DNA of 64,000 bases from positions 34,668,385 to 34,732,384 of the forward strand of contig CM067075.1 of NCBI GenBank assembly GCA_033980235.1. The letters run 5' to 3'. Positions 10,853-21,326 of this stretch are shown in pieces. Both the position numbers and the translations under genes were made by a program. Origin of the DNA: Diadema setosum. Lineage: Eukaryota > Echinodermata > Echinoidea > Diadematoida > Diadematidae. The notes below the pieces were generated by a model. That model did not search any database, had not been told where the DNA came from, and worked only from the letters and a program-made list of their open reading frames with translations. How positions within the stretch are numbered: the stretch's first letter is position 1; each line of letters begins with the position of its first letter.

Positions 10853-12040
10853 ATGTGGGCTTGGCTTGTAGCGATTGGTATTATAGCCAATGGAAACCTG
10901 GCATCTCCTGTTGACGGATTTTCTGGTAAAACCGCCATCTCGGAGGACCGAACCATAGACATAGAAGGCGCAGGAACTCCAGGAATTTGGAGAAGCAATT
11001 TGCCATGGAATTCCTCTGCCGAAAGTGACGAGACAACTGCAGGTGATCCACCAAAGCTCGACCAATTGCAGTGGGCATGGTTCTTTGAGTGGACGTGGGT
11101 GAATGGTCTGGAGATGAGCTGTGCCTTCTTTGGAATACTAGGAAACCTGCTTGTTATCCTCGCATTACGGATGCAAGTAGGAGTCAATAAACATTCGACC
11201 GACATCTTCATCGGAGCACTGGCAGTTTCTGATCTACTGACATCTATTTCTATCCTACCCTTACCTCTTGCTGTCAGGGTGCCGCGTAATCCAGTTGGTT
11301 CGCTCTACTGTAAATTTGTATACACGCGTTATTTTATGTGGGTCCCAGTCCACATGTCCATTTATACTCTGGTAGGAATAGCAATCGAACGCACGATTGC
11401 AGTGGTGAATCCACTGCATTTCCGATCTTATGTCACCACTCGCAAAATTTACTACTACTTATCAACAGTGTGTGTTTTCTCCTTTATATCCTGTATCTTT
11501 CTTGTTGAATTTATGGTGGTCAACAACTCCTGTAGACTCCTGCATGGAGTCATGTCCAGTAAAACGATCGCGGTCTATCTGTTCCTGATCAGGTTTGGCT
11601 TCCCTGTTACCATCATGATCGTAACACAGTCGGTAACGGCATGTTCACTTCATCGTCAATCACGCCGTTCGCGCAAGGGTCTTTCCCAGGCTACGTCGGT
11701 ATCGGCCACTCACATTCGAGCTCGCAACCGTATGGCCAAGCTAACCGTCCTCATCGTCTTAACGTATATCTTGACGTTTGCTCCTCTTCACTTAGCTGCA
11801 TTGGCAAATGTCCTGCTGGGAAATGTACCTTCGAACCTACGTAGAAGAACTCGCCACAGCGCTATGTCGGTGCTGATTTGTGTCAACTCTTGCGCCAACC
11901 CTTTCATATACGCATCCCAGTACCCAAGGTTCCGAGCCGCCATTAGAAATGTTTTTAAGTGCAAACGAGCTGACAACCGGGAACATCTCTTTTTTACTGT
12001 AGAAAAGTCATACAATACAGATAATGACCACAGTCGTTAA
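10853..12040 (+). CDS. Class A GPCR, receptor gene 1
   Basis: Orphan rhodopsin-family receptor, 395 residues in one exon, predicted to sit in the plasma membrane and signal through G proteins. Hydrophobic N-terminus (1-18, ending NLAS) looks like a signal peptide. The ectodomain to about 85 has an N-glycosylation sequon at N53 and a Trp-rich stretch before TM1. Landmarks: GN in TM1 (N98), LAVSD in TM2 (D127), Cys at TM3 start (C153), ERT at 179-181 in place of DRY, a loop-2 Cys (C227), TM5 Pro 251, FAP in TM6 (F309, P311), NPFIY in TM7 (349-353) and Cys 370 in the tail, possibly palmitoylated. The start follows a spliced acceptor (10819) and matches all paralogues. Compared with the other copies its loop 3 is the most divergent (RRRTRH where they have RSPLH). 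Ligand unknown; an echinoderm-type lineage-specific expansion is plausible. Confidence 0.95.
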   Translation: MWAWLVAIGIIANGNLASPVDGFSGKTAISEDRTIDIEGAGTPGIWRSNLPWNSSAESDETTAGDPPKLDQLQWAWFFEWTWVNGLEMSCAFFGILGNLLVILALRMQVGVNKHSTDIFIGALAVSDLLTSISILPLPLAVRVPRNPVGSLYCKFVYTRYFMWVPVHMSIYTLVGIAIERTIAVVNPLHFRSYVTTRKIYYYLSTVCVFSFISCIFLVEFMVVNNSCRLLHGVMSSKTIAVYLFLIRFGFPVTIMIVTQSVTACSLHRQSRRSRKGLSQATSVSATHIRARNRMAKLTVLIVLTYILTFAPLHLAALANVLLGNVPSNLRRRTRHSAMSVLICVNSCANPFIYASQYPRFRAAIRNVFKCKRADNREHLFFTVEKSYNTDNDHSR

Positions 12041-12189
12041 ACCTTTAGGTGTCCCCATCCTAATACGTTGTGATGTGACTCGACTATACCCTTACACATT
12101 TATTGTGGAGTTCAAGAAAAACCCTTTACTTGAAGTGAATTGATGTCTACGTAATAGGGAAATACATCATACTATAGTACCGTTTGATA

Positions 12190-12554
12190 TTAAAGGGGAA
12201 GGCTAGTAACTGATCAGTGGGAATCAGTGGAAATGCTGGGAGATGATTGTTCCAATCCTTATGGGATTCATTCAAGAGTTCATTGTATATCTATTGTTGT
12301 GTGAAAATGATTTGCTTCAGAATGGTCTCATATTCAAGTAATGTGCAGTTTAATGCTTCCAGGTTAGCGTCCCTGGTCAGTGACGGAGCATTAATCTGCA
12401 CATTACTTGAATATGAGACCGTTCTGAAGCAAATCATTTTCACACAACAATAGATACACAATGAACTCTTGAATGAATCCCATAAGGATTGGAACAATCA
12501 TCTCCCAGCATTTCCACTGATTCCCACTGATCAGTTACTAGCCTTCCCCTTTAA
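12190..12554. mobile_element. Palindromic TTAA-flanked MITE
   Basis: A nearly perfect foldback: arms of about 165 bp (12194 to about 12361 and about 12384 to 12550) separated by a short spacer. TTAA flanks both sides, and the termini read AGGGGAAGGCTAGTAAC. Translating either strand gives almost the same peptide, which shows the symmetry. TTAA plus short TIRs suggests a piggyBac-like mobiliser (inference). A single decayed arm of the same family lies at 51186-51378. Confidence 0.85.
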
Positions 12555-12617
12555 GATGGGGCCAAATGTCATACCTACGTGTACTGTACAAAAATGAAGC
12601 TATATGGGCAAATGTGA

Positions 12618-13210
12618 TAACGCCAACAGAACCATAGGATTTCTAAGGCGAGACCTACAGGGATACAACAACAGAATAAAAAATCATGACGTATAAGACC
12701 CTTGTAACACCATTTTTAGATCATTGTTCAACAGTCCGGGACCCCACACTCAGACTTTGATAGACAGGCTGGAAGCTGCGCAAAACAGAACAACGCAATT
12801 TCTTAGACGTGACTACTCTCGGCACAGTAGCGTAACAATTATGAAGCGTGACATGGGCTGGGAGCTGCTGAAACACCGACGCAGAGTAGGACGCATCACC
12901 ACATTCCGTGAAGCGCTTGCGGGTCGCCTATCCATCCCAGTTCCAAAAGCCCTGCGTCCGGTCCGAAGAGTTCTCCGGAAGTCATCATCTACGAGTTACA
13001 TCCCAATCGCCACATACAAATATTGCTATGAGTACTCATTCATCCCAAGAACTATCACAGACTGGAACGCACTCCCATCAACAGTCACCGCCATCACAAA
13101 CAAGGACTCCTTCAAAACAGCAATTCTTCACTACATTCGAGAGCAAAGCAACAAGTTTCTAGACTTTTCTCTCCGCGCAATAAATACCGGCGCAGAAGAA
13201 GAAGAAGAAG
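12618..13210 (+). pseudogene. LINE C-terminal remnant with GAA tail
   Basis: The open frame at 12724-13210 encodes a segment typical of LINE proteins downstream of the RT domain: LIDRLEAAQNR, SSVTIMKRDMGWELLKHRR, YKYCYEYSFIPRTITDWNAL. Just upstream, a shifted frame reads YKTLVTPFLDHCSTV, so at least one frameshift is present. The fragment ends in a (GAA)n tail at about 13195-13213. Comparison with the genes 2 and 5 downstream blocks (gggcaaataa...ttggcaatggcc) shows it interrupts the conserved downstream sequence of gene 1. Different family from the LINE at 5466-9145. Confidence 0.75.
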
Positions 13211-14510
13211 AAATAAGATTGGCAATGGCCACTGGGTGCATCAGATAACTCGAAATGCATAAGTGACTTGATGTACCATTCAATCACCCATCAGAGAAAG
13301 ATGATGAGAAACAGCAGTTTTGGGGGTTGAAGTTAAACATTTCATTTAGAGCTGAAAATATTTTCTTCACAACGCTGACCAAAAGTTCAAGAAATGTGGG
13401 CAAAACTTGTCTATATTTTTGCAACACGATCATGTTTTCACAAATTGAATCAATGATCAGAAAATGTTAATCGACAAACACGGGACTCGAAAGTCAGTTA
13501 GAGTTGTTGGTTGGACTAGCCCTAGAAATGTAAAAGGAGGATACTGCTTATTATGACGAACCAGGGAAATCTGACCTTTAGGAAACGTATGCTATGGTTC
13601 ATTTTTTTTTTTAGTCAATTGATTCAATGGGATCCTTTCGATGATTTATGATTATGCAATGATGCAGGATGCTGATAATGATGAGAAAATACAAATGATA
13701 ATGACAATAACAATAATAACGATCACTATCAACAATATCGATGACTAACTATATGAAGTATTCACCATTGATTCAAATCCACACAAGTATTCGACCTGCC
13801 ACTTGATCGCATAATACTAACAAAATTGGCCTAGAACCTTTCTTTTTTTCCGCAGATTATAGACATACATGAAAGCAACACAAAGTGCTTCAGACATCAT
13901 CACTCCACCTAATATCTCATAAATAGATTTTCTTTGAGCTTCAATGATTATAATCACACATGCAAAAGCCACCCCACCCCCCCCCCCCCACACACACACA
14001 CTACAAAGGTACGCTGTATAATCAGTTACAAATTTCCAAGTTGTTTATTCTAAAGTAACTTCCTTCAAATGAGGTTTAACATTATTTTACATAAACCTAA
14101 CGTGTGTTTTTTTCCTGTGGTATTTTTTAATGAGTTTGTACTCGAGTTTTATAAAATTGTTCGAATAAGTATTATAGAACATCGTAAATACCTGCTCGTT
14201 TAAATACGTTGATGATCATCTGTAGTGTCGCATTATTTTACTGGTCAATATGTGATTGATATTGATTTACTAGTATCACGTACTTGCAAACTTATGTAAT
14301 CAAATTTTGACTGGGGTCGACGTGTTTAATAAAGACATCTAATGAAATGAATTGAATTAAATAAATCATCTAGTACAGGTATTGATGACAACGGACAATG
14401 TGCAGTCACACTTTACAATTGGAAGTAACGTCAATGTTGCAAAAATACCTAAGCATTTACATTGTCAACGTAGAGTGGTAAACTGAGTGAAAACATTCGG
14501 AACAAAGAAC
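13211..14510. other. Conserved downstream block of gene 1
   Basis: No gene. Paralogous to 21340-22640 (after gene 2) and 50190-51180 (after gene 4), with weaker matches after genes 3 and 5. Shared landmarks: 'atgcataagtgac', 'accaccatcagag'-like words, 'aatcaatgatcag', 'ggactagccctagaaatgta', an ATG/ATAATG-rich simple stretch (about 13680-13740), a poly-C then CA run (about 13972-14001) and an AATAAAG...GAATTGAATT LINE-tail-like end near 14328-14360. Its conservation could reflect recent duplication rather than function. Confidence 0.6.
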
Positions 14511-14762
14511 CTTCTCTTTTCACTTTCCAATTGATAATCTTGGTGCCAGAAGCAGAACTTTGTTTTACTGTCCACCTAATGAGTTTGTGATGGTTTTATC
14601 CTATTACGAGGGTTCTGAATCCGAATATGATTGATGCACCTCGTGCAGATTTATTCCCTCGCTAAAGCTTAAAACCATCATCTTTTATGATTCATTTACA
14701 ATCCATCAAGAAAAACAATAAAGTGAATATCAATTTTTGACGGTCATATCTTACATAATATG

Positions 14763-14795
14763 TTTTGCAATGTAGATATTATCTACATTGCAAAA
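14763..14795. repeat. Short perfect palindrome
   Basis: Two 16-bp arms (TTTTGCAATGTAGATA and its complement) separated by one base. It could form a hairpin or cruciform; no function can be assigned. Confidence 0.7.
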
Positions 14796-14814
14796 ACCCT
14801 CACTAATTTAAGAG

Positions 14815-16939
14815 TTGCATCATCCAGATTCGGATTCATCACTCTCGAAATAGGGTAAACCCATCAATTGATTCTTAATTTTTCACAATTTGTACGGAAA
14901 CACTTATTTACGGCCACTTTTGATACCTAAAGACCTCAGGTTTAAAGCTTATGGCAACCATATAAAAAATCAGCACCACTAGAATAACTTTAAAAATAAC
15001 AATTTTTTTTAACCTCTCATCATCTAAGAAGAAACTTGCCTCAGGAATGTTCGTAACAGTATCACTAAGTACATTTCCGGCAGTAGTAATTAAAAAAAAA
15101 ATCACTTTACACAAAATGAAACGAAAATATGAAGCATCAACATCACTATTGAATATCAGTCCTTTAAAGAATCATGACTCATAAGCAGCCTTCATTCAGC
15201 GACGGAATTTCTAATGTGTAATTTCAAGCCTGTGTGCGTGCGTGTCACTGTAACAGCCGAGCTAAAATTCGTTGGTCAGAAGATAAATAGGATTTTGTTT
15301 TAGTTGTTGTAACGGCAGGGTTTATTTTCGGCATTCCATGATGGTATTGATTCTTTGATGTCAGTATCCTTTCTATAGAAGAGTGCAGGGTAATGAATTG
15401 AATGGAAAATCTATTAGCGACATTTCAAACGAACAATCCTGAGATAGTGATGATTCAAGAGCGATCTCCTGACGGTTCGCTGTATTTTGACGTTTCATTC
15501 CAGGCACAACATCAGAGAAATAAATTGACCATGCAGCGAGCTCCTTTCATCGTATTCAGTATGAACTGATCGATAAATCTGTTCGATGGGAAATAAAGAC
15601 ATTGTAATGTTCGATGAAAATAAAGTAACTGGATAATATCTGCGACTTTTTTATTCGCAGTGTATTTTCTTGGCTTCACCGCAATCTTGGTTGCTGTTGT
15701 TGTTTGGGGCATAAAAATTTCATAAATGATTGTGATGTTACCAGGATATCTCACCTACCCCTCCCCCCATCCCAATAACACATACTTACTCACTGCCTTT
15801 TATTTTACTTTAACTTTTCGGGACGATGGTGTAGAACAGCTACGAACTGACACACGCACTAAAAATCGTTTTAGCTGGATACGGTTATAGAGACGCAATT
15901 AGAATATGATATCTAACACATTCTGAAAGAAAAAAAAACAGAGAAAGTAATCAATACAAAACTGATCTTGCGTCGAGTTGTTTCTTTTGGAATTGAGTAT
16001 CAATCAGCTGTACAATCTTTGCTCATGTGGCAACAATGTCAATACCAACATCCACATATCTCGGTTGTCTGCAATGCCATTCCTATAATTCTAGTGTTAT
16101 ATCCTAATTGTCTTTTTTTTTTTTTGAAGGAATCGTTGACACTTTGCAATGGAATTCGCTAATGCTCTAAGACTCGGATACTAATAGATGAGTATAGGGC
16201 TTACAGATAAGTTCGTAAGACAAGTTTACTAACGAAAGGACGTCAAGGACTCTTATGATCAGGTTCACCAATGCTGTTGTAACTTAGGTTTAGGGTCATA
16301 ATGATTGACACTATGCAACTTAATTTATCTCAACTGCAACTTAACTTATCTGAACGCTTATATCACAGGGGGTGCGGAACGATTTTTCAGTGTGTGTCAG
16401 TATGTGTGTGTGGAGGAGGAAATACCCTCATTGATACAAGAGTTGCATCATCCAGATTGGGATTCAGCACCCTCGAAATCATCAATTGATTTTTACTAAT
16501 TCACCATTTATACGGAAAAACACTTATTTAAAAATATCAATTGATATTTGACGGCCTCTTTGGATATCTGAAGATCTCATTGATAATGAAAAAAAAAATG
16601 CCGCAACCATATTGGAATCAGCACCACTGACATCGCTCAATAACAACATTTTTTTTTTCAACTTTTTATCATCTAAAAGGATATTTGCCCTATAATGTTT
16701 GTAACGGTATCGGAAAGTACGTTTGCTCCAGTGGAAATGAAAATACACTTTAAAGGAAATGAAACGAAAATATCAAGCATTGATACCACTATTAATATCA
16801 ATCCTTTAAAGAATCATGATTCATAAGCAGCCTTCATTCAGCGACAGGATTTTTAATGTGTAATTTCAAGCCTGTGTGCGTGCGCGTCAATGTAACAGCC
16901 GAGCTAAAGTTTGTCGGTCAGAAGATAAATGGGATTTGT

Positions 16940-16983
<44 letters not shown>

Positions 16984-18070
16984 TTGTAACGGCAGGGCTT
17001 ATCTTCGACATTCACTGACGGTATTGATTCCTTGATTTCATTATCCTTTCAATAGAAGAGTGCAAGTTAAGGAATTGAGAGGGAAAACTATTAGCGACAT
17101 TTCCAAAGGAAAAACCATAAGATACTGATGATTCCAGATCGATGTCTTGACGGTTCGCTGTATTTTGATGTTTCATTCCAGGCACAAGATCAGAGAAATA
17201 AATTGACCATGCAGTGAGTTCTTTTCTTCTTATTCAGTATGAACTGATAGATAAATCTGTTCGATGGAAATAAAGAAATTGTTATGTTCGATGAAAATAA
17301 AATAACTGAGTAATATTTGCGACTTTTTTATTCGCAGTGTATTTTCTTGGCTTCACCGCAATCTTGGTTGCTGTTGTTCTTTCGGACATAAAAAGATAAA
17401 TGATTGTGATGTTACCCGTAAATCTCCCCATCCCCCCCCCCTTCCCTCAGTATACACGTACTTATTAAGTCACTGTCTTTTACTGTAACTTTTCTGGAAC
17501 GATTGTGTAGAATAGGACTGACACACGCACTAAGAATTATTTTATCTGGATACGGTTAGAGTAAAGCAATTAGGAATGATATCTAACACATTTTGAAAGA
17601 AATAAAGCAGAGAAAGGAATCAATACAAAATTGTTCTTGCGTCGAGTTGTTTCTTTTGGAATGGAGTGCCAATCAGCTGTGGCAACAATGTCAATATGAC
17701 CATCCAAACATATGTCTCATTTGTACGCAATGTCATTTCTTTAATTCAAATGTTATTTCCTCATTGTCTTTATTTAAGGAATCGTTGACATTTTGCAATT
17801 CGCTTATTCTTTAAGACTCGGACACTTATAGATGACTATAGGGCATACCAGTAAGATTTTCAGACAAGATTACTATAGGAGGTCTAGGAATGTGTGTCCA
17901 CGTTTACCAATACTATTGTTTCGTACGTTTGACCTTATAATGATTGATCCTATATGTAACTTAATTTATCTTATTTGCAACATAAGTTATTTGCAGACTT
18001 ATATCACAGGAGGTGCAGAACGATGTTTAGAATGTGTATATGTGTATGTGTGTGTGTGTGTGTAGAGGAG
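14815..18070. repeat. 1.63 kb tandem duplication upstream of gene 2
   Basis: The segment starting with catccagattcgg at 14821 recurs at 16449, a shift of 1628 bp. The two copies (about 14815-16442 and 16443-18070) share the cagcgac...cgtgtcactgtaacagccgagc block, the gcgacatttc block, the 'ttggcttcaccgcaatcttgg' block and the closing GTGCGGAACGA plus GT-rich end. Other units carry this segment once, so the doubling is private to unit 2. No gene is seen inside. Confidence 0.75.
16937..16987. repeat. (GTT)n microsatellite
   Basis: About 16 near-perfect TTG/GTT triplets, interrupted once by GATG. It replaces a short TTGTTGTTG word seen in the sister copy at about 15300. Confidence 0.8.
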
Positions 18071-18222
18071 GGACCCTGGGGACGTGGTACATTGTGTTTG
18101 GGTTAAAGAAAGCAAAAGCAGTTCTCGTGTAGGGGCCGCGGAACGTTTTTTTTTAGGGGAGGATGTCTTGGACCGAAAAAGGGTCTTGGACCGGAAAAGC
18201 GTCAAGGTCAATGGTAAACACA

Positions 18223-18570
18223 CCCCCCCCCCCCCCCCCCCCTTGTAATAACCGGGAAGAATCTAGGGGTGGAATCTTTCGAAATTGAAATTCACGGGTG
18301 CAGGATACTTGATTTTGTTATTGCTCTATTGCTTCTTTTTTTTTTTTTTTTGGCTAGCCACAAGTGTGTGTGTGTGTGTATGTGTGTGGGTGTGTGTGCA
18401 GCCTCCCCCTTCCCCAGTTCCGCAACCCCTGTCGTGGTTGGGTCAAGGGACATTATGGCTACACCCTTCCCCTCCAAACCACACCAACTAATACGTAGGA
18501 GGGGATACCATCTGAATTTATCCAGCACTGATCTCATGTAGATATCATACAATGATCGCTTAGCAATTCA
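18223..18570. other. Low-complexity stretch before promoter 2
   Basis: Contains a C tract of about 20 nt (18223-18242), a T run and a GT-rich stretch (18364-18400). Open frames across it consist of low-complexity Val/Cys or Thr/His and are not genes. Confidence 0.6.
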
Positions 18571-18645
18571 ATCTCTGCGCAGAACAGTCATTGCGCAATT
18601 CGTTCCAATGCGCCTGCGTATTTCAGGTATTTTTCTATTGGTTGT
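18571..18645 (+). promoter_or_regulatory. Conserved promoter-like block, unit 2
   Basis: Carries CTCTGCGCAGA, TTGCGCAATTCG, AATGCGCCTGCGTAT and an inverted CCAAT box (ATTGG 18637-18641). Same order and spacing as in units 4, 5 and 6. Confidence 0.5.
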
Positions 18646-18846
18646 ACTCGAACTGCGACAATGACGTGTACAGTTTTTGCTTCGAATCGTGTTATGAGAA
18701 ATAGGTTCGACAATTTTATCTGTCTGAGATGGGATACAAATAGACATCTTCGGAGAAGTCCAATCCAATAAGACTACCACACACCGTCAGCATCGTTTCC
18801 GCCATAATCCAGACTTGTGAAGAGGGTCTATAGTCAGATCTTTGGC
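18642..18846 (+). other. Putative 5'UTR exon 1 of receptor gene 2
   Basis: Homologous to the exon 1 blocks of the other units and ends at the donor GGC|GTAAGT (intron 18847-19498, 652 bp). The transcription start is not determined. Upstream ATGs are present but out of phase with those of sister copies. Confidence 0.5.
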
Positions 18847-19531
18847 GTAAGTTGCGTTACATTCTGTTACAGCTTTTCCGTCTGTATCTGATGGGTGAGT
18901 TTATTTGAAGTAAAAACATATTTTGATGATGTGGGATTTTCGTTCTCGGATAGAGCACACAGTACTCGATACAGTGAACCCTTTTCTTTTTCGTTCTCGT
19001 TTAATATCACATACCAAAGCATAAGTTTCCCAGTTCTAAAATTTTCCATTTCACTTTGCTACATCTGTTCCAGTCATGGTTGGTGGTAAATGTTCTGACC
19101 AATGAATATAGGGTATAATCTCTACGTTATATATATATATATATATATATTTTGTTTTCACTGTACCTGAACAATGAATAGAATATGCACCACTGAAACT
19201 TCATCAATATTAGTTATCAGGATGTAGGGCCTACTTTATGTGGAGTTCATGGCAAAAGATTTGCAAACAGCAAAATCCGAGATAGCAAATATAAATTCTT
19301 CAAATTTCAAAAAGTGTGTGTTTAAAGAAATAAAAAAAACTTATCATGTCATCTCTTCTTTTGAATTTTCCGGCAATTTTAATAATGGGAATTTAAGAAG
19401 GGATTGTTACTCTCCGGTGTGTTATTGCCTGCCTGAATATCTAAATAGGTCATTTCAAAACGTAATTCGAATCCGATCGTTTATCTTTCTTGTTGTAGGA
19501 GATATCAGAGACTGATGCACGCTTCGCCATC

Positions 19532-20725
19532 ATGTGGCCTTTGGTTGTAGCGATTGGTATCATAGTCCATAGAGACCTCGCATCTCCTATTGACGCATTT
19601 TCTGGTAAAACCGCCATCTCGGAGGACCGAACCATCGACATAGAAGGTGTAGGAACTCCAGGAATTCACAGAAACAATTTGCCATGGAATTCCTCTACCG
19701 AAAATGACGAGACAAATCAAGCAGGTGATCCACCAAGGCTCGACCAATTGCAGTGGGTATGGTTCTTTGAGTGGACGTGGGTGAATGGTCTGGAGATGAG
19801 CTGTGCCTTCGTTGGGATACTAGGAAACCTGCTTGTTATCCTCGCATTACGGATGCAAGTAGGAGTCAATAAACATTCGACCGACATCTTCATCGGAGCA
19901 CTGGCAATGTTTGATCTACTGACATCGATTTCTATATTACCCTTACCTCTTGCTGTCAGGGTGCCGCGTAGTCCAGTTGGTTCGCTCTACTGTAAGTTTG
20001 TATACTCGCGTAACTTTATGTGGGTCGCAGTCCACATGTCCATTTATACTCTTGTAGGAATATCCATCGAACGCACGATTGCAGTGGTGAATCCACTCCA
20101 TTTCCGATCTTACGTCACCACTCGCAAAATTTATTCATACATATCGGCGGTGTGTGTTTTCTCGTTTACATCCTGTCTCTATTCGGTAAATACGGCGGTG
20201 GTCAATAACACTTGTAATCTCCAACTTGAAGCCATATCCAGTAAAACAATCTTGTTCTACTTAATCGTGATCAGGTTTGGCCTCCCTGTTTCCATCATGA
20301 TCGTAACACAGACGGTAACGGCATGGTCACTCCATCGTCAATCACGCCGCGCACGCAAGGGTCTTTCTCAGGCCTCCTCGGTATCGTCCACTCACATACG
20401 AGCTCGCAACCGTATGGCCAGGCTGACCCTCCTCATTGTCTTGACGTACATCCTGACATTTGCTCCTTTTCATTTAACTGCCTTTATGCTGGTATATCTC
20501 CAGCAGGAAAAACTGCACTCGTACCTACGTAGCCCCCTTCACAACGCTGTGTCAGTACTGATTTGTGTCAACTCTTGCGCGAACCCTTTCATATACGCAT
20601 CCCAGTACCCGAGGTTCCGAGCTGCCATTAGAAATTTTTGTAAGTGCAAACGAGCTGACAACCGGGAACATCTCTTTTCTACCGTGGAAAAGTCATACAA
20701 TACAGAGAATGTCCACAATCATTAA
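19532..20725 (+). CDS. Class A GPCR, receptor gene 2
   Basis: Orphan rhodopsin-family receptor, 397 residues, single coding exon. Signal-peptide-like start MWPLVVAIGIIVHRDLAS, N-glycosylation sequon at N53, Trp-rich pre-TM1 segment, TM1 GN (N99), TM2 with LAMFD where other copies read LAVSD (D128 kept), Cys 154, ERT at 180-182, P252, FAP with P312, NPFIY at 351-355. Loop 2 carries the NNTC sequon and cysteine followed by a variable segment (NLQLEAIS). Loop 3 is two residues longer than in genes 3 to 5 (QQEKLHSYL). TM3 reads MWVAVHMS and GISIERT, differing from MWVPVHMS/GIAIERT elsewhere. The tail reads NFCKCKR, adding a cysteine. Acceptor TTGTTGTAG at 19498 sets the UTR and supports the ATG at 19532. 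Confidence 0.95.
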   Translation: MWPLVVAIGIIVHRDLASPIDAFSGKTAISEDRTIDIEGVGTPGIHRNNLPWNSSTENDETNQAGDPPRLDQLQWVWFFEWTWVNGLEMSCAFVGILGNLLVILALRMQVGVNKHSTDIFIGALAMFDLLTSISILPLPLAVRVPRSPVGSLYCKFVYSRNFMWVAVHMSIYTLVGISIERTIAVVNPLHFRSYVTTRKIYSYISAVCVFSFTSCLYSVNTAVVNNTCNLQLEAISSKTILFYLIVIRFGLPVSIMIVTQTVTAWSLHRQSRRARKGLSQASSVSSTHIRARNRMARLTLLIVLTYILTFAPFHLTAFMLVYLQQEKLHSYLRSPLHNAVSVLICVNSCANPFIYASQYPRFRAAIRNFCKCKRADNREHLFSTVEKSYNTENVHNH

Positions 20726-20940
20726 TGTGTGCAAGTGTTCCAATTCCTACTACTATCAGCTACGAAATGAATCTGGGCTATACCCTCTTACATTTACTGA
20801 GGAGTTCTTAAACCAAAATCCCTGTATACTGGAAGTCGATCGATGTAAGCGTGATAGAGGGTAGTATTATGTGAGTCCTGTTTGGAATTATCAAAATAGA
20901 AATTAGACTTAATGTCTTACCTATACATGTCGAGTGTTAA

Positions 20941-21322
20941 AGGGATCGCACAGTTTTGGTTGAGACCCAATTTCAGGTTTCTAACATTTTTTGGTGAAAT
21001 ATTGAGAAACCTCTTATGAAATATGAAAGAGCATGTAATTCTATGAGGAATTCAACGTTTATGTGATGAAAATTGGTTTTGAAATGGCCGAGATATCCAA
21101 AAAAGAGCGATTCTAATAAAGTGTGGGACCCACACTTTATTACGATCGCTTTGTTTTACTTTGTTTTTGGATGTTTCAGTCATTCCAAACCTGATTTTCA
21201 TCAAATAAACTTTGAATTCCTCTTAAAATGGTATGCTCTGTACTGTATCATAAGTGTTTTCTGGGTATCTCGCAAAAAGATAAAAGCCCAATTCTCATCT
21301 CCACCAATACTGTACCATCCCT
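20941..21322. mobile_element. 382-bp TTAA MITE
   Basis: Termini AGGGATCGCACAGTTTTGGT (left) and the complement of ACCAATACTGTACCATCCCT (right), each directly flanked by TTAA (20937-20940, 21323-21326). The centre carries a hairpin around gtgggacccacac. Older, left-truncated relatives occur at 36340-36608, 45700-45960, 53524-53788 and 60345-60645. TTAA duplication suggests piggyBac-type mobilisation (inference). Non-coding. Confidence 0.85.
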
Positions 21323-21326
21323 TTAA

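Noticed and set aside
10783..11211. Long antisense frames over the receptor genes (also near 40479, 48960, 57244, 49526)
   Set aside because: They recur only because the sense coding sequence is conserved between copies; no motif, and the sense strand has full receptor landmarks.
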